Shown: positions 19,051 to 26,448 of the stretch, piece by piece | Layout of the letters: every line of letters begins with the position of its first letter | Position numbering within the stretch: position 1 is the stretch's first letter | Source of the DNA: Clostridia bacterium | GTDB taxonomy: Bacteria; Bacillota; Clostridia; Oscillospirales; CAG-382 | DNA length: 51,697 nucleotides | NCBI GenBank assembly: GCA_017447445.1 | Contig: JAFSNK010000041.1 | Span: 1-51,697 of the forward strand | Direction: 5' to 3' | Made by a program: the position numbers and the translations under genes | Notes under the pieces: generated by a model | What the model saw: the letters and a program-made list of their open reading frames with translations, nothing else | What the model was told of the DNA's origin: nothing | Database searches by the model: none

Positions 19051-19655
19051 TCGGTCTTATCCTCCCTGTTTTCCGCGACGTCGTTTGCCGCGTGTTCTTT
19101 CTGTTTCCGTTTTTCCGGGTTGAACAGCTTGGAAGCGCGTATCCTCGCCACTACCTCCTTGCCGGAAAGCCATTCCAGCCCGCGCACGAACGGGCGCTCG
19201 AAGAAGCGTTTGAACCGGAAGAACGCGCTTTCCTTTTTCTGTATCGGCTTCACCATGGCGAACCTTATCCCGGCGCGATGGGCGGAAAGGCAATCGGTGA
19301 ATATCTGGTCGCCCACAGCGAGCACCTCGTCCTCCTCCAGCCCGAAATATTCGATACATCGGCGCACGCCTTTCGGCGAGGGCTTGCCCGCCTTGCAGAC
19401 GTAGAACAGCCCCAGACTTTCGTTGAAGGTCGTTACCCTGTTGCCCTTATTGTTCGAAACGAACGCCATTTTTATGCCCGCTTCGCCGAGCGTTTTGAAA
19501 AAGGAATGCATTTCGTCGGTGGGGCGTTCGACCTCGTAAGGGGCTATGGTGTTGTCGATATCGAATACAACGCCTTTAACCCCTAACGCGGAAAGCGCGT
19601 CGGGGGTTATGGCGTATATATCGGTGAACGCCATATCCGGCCTTAAAAAACCCAT
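19047..19655 (-). CDS. yqeG: YqeG family HAD-IIIA phosphatase
   Basis: A 202-residue HAD phosphatase. The catalytic DxD motif is in VVFDIDNTIAPY, followed by FVSNNKG, KAGKPSPKG and GDQIFTD, matching YqeG from Bacillus and other Firmicutes. The plant relative is a phosphatidylglycerophosphate phosphatase; the bacterial substrate is not settled, though a role in phosphatidylglycerol synthesis would pair with pgsA elsewhere in the window. A lysine-rich tail extends beyond the usual domain. The gene overlaps nfo by four bases. Confidence 0.9.
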   Translation of the reverse strand: MGFLRPDMAFTDIYAITPDALSALGVKGVVFDIDNTIAPYEVERPTDEMHSFFKTLGEAGIKMAFVSNNKGNRVTTFNESLGLFYVCKAGKPSPKGVRRCIEYFGLEEDEVLAVGDQIFTDCLSAHRAGIRFAMVKPIQKKESAFFRFKRFFERPFVRGLEWLSGKEVVARIRASKLFNPEKRKQKEHAANDVAENREDKTE

Positions 19656-19677
19656 ACGAGGAACGTCCTTTTCTGAT

Positions 19678-21735
19678 TTATTCGTGTATAGCGTAGCTGA
19701 CCGAAAGCGGCGGGAGCTTTATGCTTCCCTTTCCGTTTTCGATAATAAGCGTTTTATCGCATCCGCCGGCGAAAACGTATTCGCCGTCCTCGAGCCCGAG
19801 TGTGAAGCGGACCTCGTTTTCCTCCTCCGAGGCGTTTACGAGCACAAGTATCTTTTTGCCGTCGGTATTGCGGCGCCAGTGTTCGCAGAACGCGGCGCTG
19901 TGCTCTACCACGCCGCCGTACGCTTCGCGGCAGCGGTCGGTGCGCAGACCTTTCGCCGTGTCGGTGAACCCGGGCGAGCGCAGCAGCGTTCCGGAATAGA
20001 AGAACGAGCCGATCTTTGCGCGCGTATGGACGCAGTCGCGGTAGAATCCGCGGTGCTTCATCTGCAGATACAGCTTCGGATCGTTCCAGCCGAGCTCCTC
20101 GCCGAATGTGAACGACTGGGCGATATTCATACGCTGTCCTTCGTCGTCGTCATCCGGCATAAAGCAATAGTTCCTGCCGAACATCGTTACCAGCCCGGAA
20201 TACACCGCGACGAACGCCGGCACCTGCCTGTTGTGTACCCACAGCCAGGTAAGATACGCCTGCATATTCTTCATGAACGGATCGGCGGTGCATTCGGTGG
20301 AAAGCACCTTTTCCGGCGGGCGGACGGTATTAACGTGGTCAAGAAGTATGTTGTAGGAATCCATCCACCAGCTTCCGCCGCCGGGGCGGTGGGAATGGCG
20401 GCGGTCTTCGCAGATATAGGGCTGCGCGGCGGCGATCTGGTCGATATACACGCCGTCGACGCCTATCTCGTTAAGCAGGGTGTTCACTATGGAGGTCACT
20501 TTTTGCTGCCATACGGCGGTGGATGGGCACATTATCGAAAGCACGACCTTGCTGCCGTCGGCTTCTTTGGAGCTGTAGGTTTCGGTAAACGGAACGCCGT
20601 TTCTGTCCTTTACGCAGTTCGGCTTCGCGATACTGCTCCACTGCCAGTCCTCCATACCCCTGTCGCGCGTGTCCCAAAGGCGGCCGTTTATATAGGGCAT
20701 CACCTTCACCCCGTTTTCCCGCAGGCGCTTAACGCCGGGTATCATCGCGGGTTTCACCGGGAAATAATGCGGATAATCGTTGTCGAAGGGGATCTGATGC
20801 CAGTCGTAGAGGTGCAGGGCGCTGTTATATCCCAGGTCGCGGTTGGCTTCCAGAACGGTATCGGCAAAGCTTTCGTCATCCGTCATCCTGGCGCGCCACC
20901 AGTGGTTTTCTTTTCTTAACCAGTCCGGTTCGTCCGTCCTGCCGTTTTCGTCGTGAGGGGGCATCCAGTTTGCGAACTCGTAAACGAATTCGCGGTATAA
21001 AAGCGCGGCGTCGTACCAGTCGCCGTCGTAGAGCTGCCACACGCAGGAGCCGTAAAGCGGCTGCGAATTGCCGCCCCTGTCGATATCCGTAAGCGGCTGG
21101 ACCGCTTTCAGCGCAAAAAACGGCGAATCCGCGTTTTTCTCGAAGAACAGCTTTTTATACGCAGGCGCGGGATCGTGCAGACCGTAATAGACTCCGCGCC
21201 GCGTGACCTTGTTCCAGAAAGTCATATACTGCATCGACGCGCCGTAGGAGGGGTAGTTCTGCCGCGAACGGCATTCCGTCGTGCTGTTCCAAAGTTCGCC
21301 CGGCCCGTAGGGCGACATGAATTCGACGTTTTTATTGCTGTCGAAAGAGATCATCGGGTAGTCGCATTCGTAAAGACTGTATTCCACGTTCGTGCTTATG
21401 AGCCGCGTCGTCCACTCGATACGGTTGTTCGGGCAGACGTGCGCGCAGAGCACGACTGTCACCCCCGGGAGCTTTTCGTTGGCGGAAACGGTGAACACGA
21501 AATCGTCGCCGACGTGCGAATACGCCGTTTTGCTCCAGCCGGACAGCGAATCGACGGTGATGAACCCCTCGCCTTCGACCTTGCGCGCGGTAAGATAGAA
21601 CAGCGTGCGTTTTACCGAAAGAATGTTTTTCCGTTTTTTGACGTCGCGCAGCGAACACAGCGCGAGCCCTCCGCGCACAGAGAGCGTGCAGGCGAATTCC
21701 CCCGCGACTATCCTTACAGTCCCGTTTTTATTCAT
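19678..21735 (-). CDS. Putative glycoside hydrolase (DUF6259-type)
   Basis: 685 residues without a signal peptide, so cytoplasmic. An N-terminal beta-sandwich (about 1-260) precedes a barrel. In the barrel are YDWHQIPFDNDYPHYFP, VMPYINGRLWD, GVDGVYIDQIAAAQPY with a likely catalytic Asp, and LSTECTADPF with a possible acid/base Glu. A small beta domain ends the protein. This layout resembles clan GH-D/GH101-like enzymes and proteins labelled DUF6259; substrate is unknown. The ATG has GGAGG six bases upstream. It overlaps comF by four bases, so a glycosidase sits within a housekeeping operon. Confidence 0.7.
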   Translation of the reverse strand: MNKNGTVRIVAGEFACTLSVRGGLALCSLRDVKKRKNILSVKRTLFYLTARKVEGEGFITVDSLSGWSKTAYSHVGDDFVFTVSANEKLPGVTVVLCAHVCPNNRIEWTTRLISTNVEYSLYECDYPMISFDSNKNVEFMSPYGPGELWNSTTECRSRQNYPSYGASMQYMTFWNKVTRRGVYYGLHDPAPAYKKLFFEKNADSPFFALKAVQPLTDIDRGGNSQPLYGSCVWQLYDGDWYDAALLYREFVYEFANWMPPHDENGRTDEPDWLRKENHWWRARMTDDESFADTVLEANRDLGYNSALHLYDWHQIPFDNDYPHYFPVKPAMIPGVKRLRENGVKVMPYINGRLWDTRDRGMEDWQWSSIAKPNCVKDRNGVPFTETYSSKEADGSKVVLSIMCPSTAVWQQKVTSIVNTLLNEIGVDGVYIDQIAAAQPYICEDRRHSHRPGGGSWWMDSYNILLDHVNTVRPPEKVLSTECTADPFMKNMQAYLTWLWVHNRQVPAFVAVYSGLVTMFGRNYCFMPDDDDEGQRMNIAQSFTFGEELGWNDPKLYLQMKHRGFYRDCVHTRAKIGSFFYSGTLLRSPGFTDTAKGLRTDRCREAYGGVVEHSAAFCEHWRRNTDGKKILVLVNASEEENEVRFTLGLEDGEYVFAGGCDKTLIIENGKGSIKLPPLSVSYAIHE

Positions 21736-22457
21736 TTTGTACCTCCGTCGGCTGTTTTTAAGTCTGTCACAGATAAAGTCAGCACCGTGACCGCTTGGGC
21801 GATCCCGCTTTCGCGCAGGAGCTTTGCGCAGGCGGAAACTGTGGCTCCGGTGGTGGTCACGTCGTCGAACAGCAGATATCTTTTGCCCCGGAGCGCTTCC
21901 GGCACCTCCGGATCCGTTTCGTACTGTTTGAGCGCGTGCTCCAGTCTTTGCTTCCTGCCGAGCAGCTTCTGTTCGCCCTTTCCGCGGCGGCGCAGCGCCG
22001 CCACAAGCGGCAAGCCGAGTATGCGCGCGGCTTCCGCCGCTATCATCCTCGCCTGGTCGTATCCGCTTTTACGCACGCGCTTTTTGCTCCGCGGGACAAA
22101 AGTCACCGCGTCGGCGCGTTTTACGGTGATCCCCGCGGAAACGAGCAGCAGTTCGGCGAGAAACGCCGCGGCGCGCTTGTCCGCGCCGTCCTTCAAGTAA
22201 TATATTATCCTGCGCGAAACGCCGGAGCCGTAGAAAAACAGCGCGCGTGAATTTTCCGGGCGGGCGCAGGTGCAGGCGCAGGCGGCGCGTCCGCAGCGCG
22301 GGCATTTTTCGGTTATAAGCGTTTGAAGCAGATTCAGGCAGGAATCGCAGAAGGGTATCGCGTCCGGCGCGGCGTTTATACGGCAAAGCGGGCACACCGC
22401 GGGAAGGAGCCGCGAAACGAGCCCGTTTTCGTTTTTCACAACGGTTTTCCCGGACAT
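21732..22457 (-). CDS. comF: ComF family phosphoribosyltransferase-like protein
   Basis: 241 residues. The N-terminus has a zinc-binding set (CPLC, CDSC, CPRCGRAAC), and the C-terminal half is a phosphoribosyltransferase fold with LLFDDVTTTGAT. ComF proteins aid DNA uptake and related DNA transactions in competent bacteria, but are widely present in species not known to be competent. It lies two bases after recD2, in line with a DNA-processing role. Recognition of the family is firm; function in this organism is not. Confidence 0.9.
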   Translation of the reverse strand: MSGKTVVKNENGLVSRLLPAVCPLCRINAAPDAIPFCDSCLNLLQTLITEKCPRCGRAACACTCARPENSRALFFYGSGVSRRIIYYLKDGADKRAAAFLAELLLVSAGITVKRADAVTFVPRSKKRVRKSGYDQARMIAAEAARILGLPLVAALRRRGKGEQKLLGRKQRLEHALKQYETDPEVPEALRGKRYLLFDDVTTTGATVSACAKLLRESGIAQAVTVLTLSVTDLKTADGGTK

Positions 22458-22459
22458 CC

Positions 22460-24661
22460 TTACAGTCTCCCCGCCGCCTCGAGCATCGCCCCGAGCGCGG
22501 TGTATCTGCGGTCGACATATCCGTTTGCGACCATTTTCGCCAGCGCCGCGCGCGAACCGACGATAACCGCCATCTCACGCGCGCGGGTTATCGCCGTATA
22601 AAGCAGCTTGCGGTTCATAAGCGGGCTCGCAGCTTCGTACATTGGTATGACCACCATACGGTATTCGCTGCCCTGACTTTTATGCACGGTCACGGCGTAG
22701 GCGAGCTCCAGCTCCTCCAACTGGGAAAAGTCGTATTCCGCCATCCTGCCGTCGAAATCTATGGTAAGCGTTTCGGCGCGGGTGTCGATATCGGTTATCC
22801 TGCCGATATCGCCGTTGAAAACGCCGCTGCCTCTCTCCGCGCCGCGCTTCCACACCACGTCGTAATCATTCTTTATCTGCATTACCTTGTCGCCCTCGCG
22901 GAAGACGACGGAGCCGTATTTTTTCTCGGCCTTGTCGCGCGCGGGGGGATTGAGCGCCCGCTGGAACGCGGTGTTGAGATCGGCGGTGCCGAGCACGCTT
23001 TTGCGCATACTTGTGATCACCTGTATCTCGTCCCACGGGTCCGCGCCGTAGCGCTGAGGCAGCCGCGTGCAGACGAGCTGAGTCAAAAGCTCCGCTATCG
23101 CGGCGTTGTCGTTCTTTTCGATAAAGAAGAAATCGTTGTCCCGGCGGTTCAGCACCGGCATTTCGCCGCGGTTCACCGCGTGGGCGTTTTTTACGATAAG
23201 ACTCTGCTCCGCCTGGCGGAAGATCTTGTTCAGCTTTACGACGTTATACATCCCCGAACCGATAATGTCGTTAAGACAGTCGCCGGGGCCGACCGGGGGG
23301 AGCTGATCCGGGTCGCCGATGAGTATAAGATAGCTTCCGGTCTTCACGGCGCGCAGCAGCGCGCACATAAGATATGTATCCACCATCGACATTTCGTCGA
23401 TGATTATCACCTTTTGCGAAAGCGGATTTTCGTCGTCCCGGGCGAAGCGGTGCCCGCCGAAGGAATCGACGCTCGCTTCCAGCAGCCGGTGTACCGTCTT
23501 CGCTTCCCTGCCGCTGGATTCATACATCCGCTGCGCGGCGCGGCCCGTGGGCGCGGCGAGCACGCAGGAGAACTTCAAAATGCCGCAGATCTCGAGTATC
23601 GCTTTGATTATCGTCGTTTTTCCGGTGCCGGGTCCCCCCGTGACTACCGTCACACCGCCGGAAAAGGCGTATTCTATCGCCTCGCGCTGTTCGGGGGCGT
23701 ATTCGATGCCGAACTTCTGCTCCAACTGCGCTATCTGCTCCTCTATCCCCTGCAGAACGTAAGGGAATTTGAAATTTGCCAGAGTATGGAGCTTCGCGGC
23801 GATATACGCCTCCGCGGAATAAAGGTCGGAAAGCGCGCAGCACTCCCCGCAGTCCCCTTCGAACGTTTTTACCTTCGCCGCGGTCTCCAGCCGCCGCACG
23901 GCGGAATCGACGTCGCTTTCGTCGACTCCGAGTATCCTTTCCGCGGCTGACACGAGGATGTTCTTCGGAAGATAGCAATGCCCGCCGTTGATCGCGGCGC
24001 GGTTAAGAACGTGAACCAGCCCCGCCTCGACCCGCTCCGGGCAATCTGGCGAAAAACCGAGCCGCTTTGCGACCTCGTCCGCTTTTTCGAACCCTATCCC
24101 CTGCACGTCGTCGCAAAGGCGGTAGGGCGTTTGCTTTATTATATCTATAGCGGCGGAACCGTAGGTCTTGAATATACGCACGGAAAGCGCGGCGCCGAAG
24201 AATTCGTTGCAGAACATCATCACGCTGCGTATTCCGAACTGCTCCACGTAGCTGTCGTGTATCTCGCCCGCGCGCTTCGGCGAAATGCCCCTGATATCGC
24301 TAAGCCAGCCGGGGTTGTTTTCGATAACGTCGAGCGCGTCCTCGCCGAAGCGTTCCACAATGCGCTCCGCGGTGACCGGGCCTATCCCCTTTACCGCGCC
24401 GGAGGAAAGGTAGCGCAGGATCGCCGCCGAGGTCGTGGGCAGCTTTTTTTCGAAATAATTCACCTTGAACTGCCGCCCGAACGTGGAATGCACCTGCCAT
24501 TCGCCCTGGACCTTTATGCTTTCGCCCTCGCCGACGTAGGGCATTATCCCCACGAGCGTGACCGGCTCGCCGTGGCTGTTTATTGTGCACACGGTATAGC
24601 CGTTTTCCTGGTTCGTAAATATAACGTCTTCCACGACGCCGTCCAGATAAATCTCCGACAA
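22460..24661 (-). CDS. recD2: RecD2 DNA helicase (SF1B)
   Basis: 733 residues, full length for RecD2, a 5'-3' helicase acting outside RecBCD. An N-terminal OB-like domain and helix-hairpin-helix repeats (IGPVTAERIVERFG, IRGISPKRAGEI) are followed by Walker A GGPGTGKTT, Walker B IIIDEMSM, IGDPDQLPPVG, and the C-terminal AYAVTVHKSQGSEY and LYTAITRA motifs. The start codon appears to be TTG, with GGGAG overlapping the end of the upstream small gene. It heads the conserved part of the minus-strand operon, followed by comF after two bases. Confidence 0.95.
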   Translation of the reverse strand: MSEIYLDGVVEDVIFTNQENGYTVCTINSHGEPVTLVGIMPYVGEGESIKVQGEWQVHSTFGRQFKVNYFEKKLPTTSAAILRYLSSGAVKGIGPVTAERIVERFGEDALDVIENNPGWLSDIRGISPKRAGEIHDSYVEQFGIRSVMMFCNEFFGAALSVRIFKTYGSAAIDIIKQTPYRLCDDVQGIGFEKADEVAKRLGFSPDCPERVEAGLVHVLNRAAINGGHCYLPKNILVSAAERILGVDESDVDSAVRRLETAAKVKTFEGDCGECCALSDLYSAEAYIAAKLHTLANFKFPYVLQGIEEQIAQLEQKFGIEYAPEQREAIEYAFSGGVTVVTGGPGTGKTTIIKAILEICGILKFSCVLAAPTGRAAQRMYESSGREAKTVHRLLEASVDSFGGHRFARDDENPLSQKVIIIDEMSMVDTYLMCALLRAVKTGSYLILIGDPDQLPPVGPGDCLNDIIGSGMYNVVKLNKIFRQAEQSLIVKNAHAVNRGEMPVLNRRDNDFFFIEKNDNAAIAELLTQLVCTRLPQRYGADPWDEIQVITSMRKSVLGTADLNTAFQRALNPPARDKAEKKYGSVVFREGDKVMQIKNDYDVVWKRGAERGSGVFNGDIGRITDIDTRAETLTIDFDGRMAEYDFSQLEELELAYAVTVHKSQGSEYRMVVIPMYEAASPLMNRKLLYTAITRAREMAVIVGSRAALAKMVANGYVDRRYTALGAMLEAAGRL

Positions 24662-24668
24662 GCCCTTT

Positions 24669-24920
24669 TCACTCCCGTTTTATAAAAATCTTCCGACCGT
24701 CCGCGCGGCACAGGCGGTCGATCACTTCCTCCGCCTCGCATTCGGTGCGCACAACGTATATCACGTCCGGAGGAGAATCGCCCTCCGCCTGCTCCCGTGT
24801 GAAGCAGATCCGCACGAACGTCCCCCTTTTCGCCCTCGCCCGGCGGAATATTTCCGCACCCAGCAGGCATACTCCCACCGCGGCGAAAAACCCCAAAGCG
24901 ACAGAACAGAAAGTCTCCAT
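24669..24920 (-). CDS. Small single-pass membrane protein of unknown function
   Basis: 83 residues with one hydrophobic segment (about 5-22), then a basic stretch and a soluble part with DVIYVVRTECEAEEVIDRL. I do not recognise a family. It is judged real because the ATG has a strong ribosome site (AGAGGTGG, six bases) behind a promoter, and its stop is only seven bases from recD2. Other frames in this stretch lack these signals. Confidence 0.65.
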   Translation of the reverse strand: METFCSVALGFFAAVGVCLLGAEIFRRARAKRGTFVRICFTREQAEGDSPPDVIYVVRTECEAEEVIDRLCRADGRKIFIKRE

Positions 24921-24935
24921 AATATACCACCTCTT

Positions 24936-24964
24936 ATTATAGTGTATACTTTATAAAAAAGCAA
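24936..24964 (-). promoter_or_regulatory. Promoter of the recD2 operon
   Basis: On the minus strand, TTGCTT (24959-24964), 17 bp, TATAAT (24936-24941). It is the only clear promoter before the run from the small membrane gene to ligA, where gaps are short or genes overlap. Confidence 0.6.
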
Positions 24965-25037
24965 GTGCAAAAAAGAGGTTTGGCGGAGTTTTTTGCCGTT
25001 CTTCACCGCCTTCGGCGCAAAACGTGCGGCATAATTG

Positions 25038-25067
25038 AAAAAGGACTTGCCGAAGCAAGTCCTTTTT
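25038..25067 (-). terminator. Terminator of the tRNA-Glu gene
   Basis: A 13-bp perfect stem AAAAAGGACTTGC with loop TTCG and its complement ending in five Ts, directly downstream of the tRNA on the minus strand. Confidence 0.85.
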
Positions 25068-25069
25068 CC

Positions 25070-25144
25070 TGGTGACCCGTAGGAGAGTCGAACTCCTGTC
25101 TTCGCCGTGAGAGGGCGACGTCTTGACCACTTGACTAACAGGCC
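25070..25144 (-). tRNA. tRNA-Glu (anticodon CTC)
   Basis: Read on the minus strand: acceptor arm GGCCTGT with ACGGGTC (two G-U pairs), a D arm, an anticodon stem TCGCC/GGCGA around loop CTCTCAC giving anticodon CTC, a T arm with GTTCGAC, and an encoded CCA. Length is 75 including CCA. Flanked by its own promoter and terminator. Confidence 0.93.
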
Positions 25145-25173
25145 GTATGCGTTTTATTTCGCGGTGCCTAATA

Positions 25174-25202
25174 TATATACCACAACTTTTCGGTTTTGTC
25201 AA
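25174..25202 (-). promoter_or_regulatory. Promoter of tRNA-Glu
   Basis: On the minus strand, TTGACA (25197-25202), 17 bp, TATATA (25174-25179), about 30 bases before the tRNA 5' end. Confidence 0.7.
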
Positions 25203-25244
25203 CAACTTTTTTCGGGCGCGGGGGCTTCCGGACTGAATACGCGC

Positions 25245-25273
25245 AAATATCTGGGGCGAAAATAGCATACAGA
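25245..25273 (+). promoter_or_regulatory. Possible sigma-E-type promoter of ytvI
   Basis: AAATATC (25245-25251), 14 bp, CATACAGA (25266-25273). The CATACA core is perfect and the -35 matches 5/7 of the Bacillus sigma-E consensus. It lies 22 bases before the start codon. Confidence 0.45.
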
Positions 25274-25295
25274 TGGATAAAAAGGGGGCGGGCGC

Positions 25296-26393
25296 GTGCC
25301 GGAAGGAAGCGTTCACAAAAGATTTGCGATAATTCTTATGTACGCCGCGGCGGGGGCGGCGGCGCTGTACGTCGTCTTCAACTATCTGTGGGGCGCGCTG
25401 CTGCCTTTCGTTATCGGCTACGCGCTGGCGGAGTGCTTTAAGCCGGTGGTGAGATACGCCGAAAAACACGAAAAGTTCCCGAAGCGCACGGTGATACTCG
25501 CCGTTCTCGCGGCGGCGGCGGGCGCCGCCGTTGCTTTGGTATTCGCCGCCCTGCGCGAGCTGTTTCAGGAGCTGAGCGGGCTTGCGGGGACGGTCGCCGA
25601 CACGGTGACGCGCATTCGCGACGACGATTCATACGCGGCGGAGCTTATAGACGACATCTGCCGTTTTCTGCCGTTTTCCGGGCTTAAGGAAAAGCTTTTG
25701 GAGATACGCCCCGCGATAGACAAACACCTGCTTTCGGCGCTGGCGTCTTACGCCGACGACATAACCGGAGCCGCCATCTCCTTCGCGGGGAACGCCTTTT
25801 TGTTCCTGCCGGAAGCGCTTTTCACTTTCGCGGTGACGTTTATTTCGGCGTATTACTTCGCGATCGACCGCGTACGGGTGAACTGCTTTTTTCTGGGGCT
25901 GTTCCCGGCGTCCTTCCGTCCGGTGCTGAAGCGCGCGAAGGACGGGCTGACCGACGGGGTGGTGAAATACGTCCGCGCGTACGCTATGATCTTCCTTATC
26001 ACGTTCGCGCAGCTTCTCGCCGCTTTTTTGCTGATGGGGCAGAAATACGCCTTCGTTATCGCGCTGGCGACCGCTTTGGTGGACGTCCTGCCCGTGGTCG
26101 GGACCGGAACGGTGCTTATCCCCTGGGGGCTGATCTCGCTCGCGTTCGGGAGCTACGGCCAGGGGATCGCGCTGCTGGCGTCCTACGCGGTGATAACCGT
26201 GGTGCGGCAGATAATCGAGCCGAAGATAGTGGGCAGATTCATCGGGCTGCCGCCGCTTGCGGCGCTGGCGGCGATGTACGCGGGGCTGAAGCTTATGGGG
26301 CTGCCGGGGCTTATACTCTTCCCTCTCGCCGCGCTCGCGATCTACCGTCTGCGGGGAGAAGGCGCGAAAGCGGGCGATACTGCCGAAAAATGA
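25296..26393 (+). CDS. ytvI: Sporulation membrane protein YtvI (AI-2E transporter superfamily)
   Basis: 365 residues with about seven hydrophobic segments and the superfamily ending seen in YtvI: VDVLPVVGTGTVLIPWGLIS, then IIEPKIVGRFIGLPPLAALA. YtvI is made in sporulating cells of Bacillus; its substrate is unknown. A general AI-2E family permease is the alternative, but length and the closing motif favour YtvI, and a sigma-E-like promoter lies upstream. The GTG start has an AAGGGGG ribosome site. It is a single-gene unit ending in a bidirectional terminator. Confidence 0.85.
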   Translation: MPEGSVHKRFAIILMYAAAGAAALYVVFNYLWGALLPFVIGYALAECFKPVVRYAEKHEKFPKRTVILAVLAAAAGAAVALVFAALRELFQELSGLAGTVADTVTRIRDDDSYAAELIDDICRFLPFSGLKEKLLEIRPAIDKHLLSALASYADDITGAAISFAGNAFLFLPEALFTFAVTFISAYYFAIDRVRVNCFFLGLFPASFRPVLKRAKDGLTDGVVKYVRAYAMIFLITFAQLLAAFLLMGQKYAFVIALATALVDVLPVVGTGTVLIPWGLISLAFGSYGQGIALLASYAVITVVRQIIEPKIVGRFIGLPPLAALAAMYAGLKLMGLPGLILFPLAALAIYRLRGEGAKAGDTAEK

Positions 26394-26405
26394 ATGATCG
26401 AACAA

Positions 26406-26431
26406 GAAAACGCCCCCGCGGGGGCGTTTTC
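26406..26431. terminator. Bidirectional terminator between ytvI and the subtilase gene
   Basis: GAAAACGCCCCC and its complement form a tight hairpin with T-rich flanks on both strands, between convergent genes. Confidence 0.75.
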
Positions 26432-26448
26432 AACGTATTTTCATCCGG

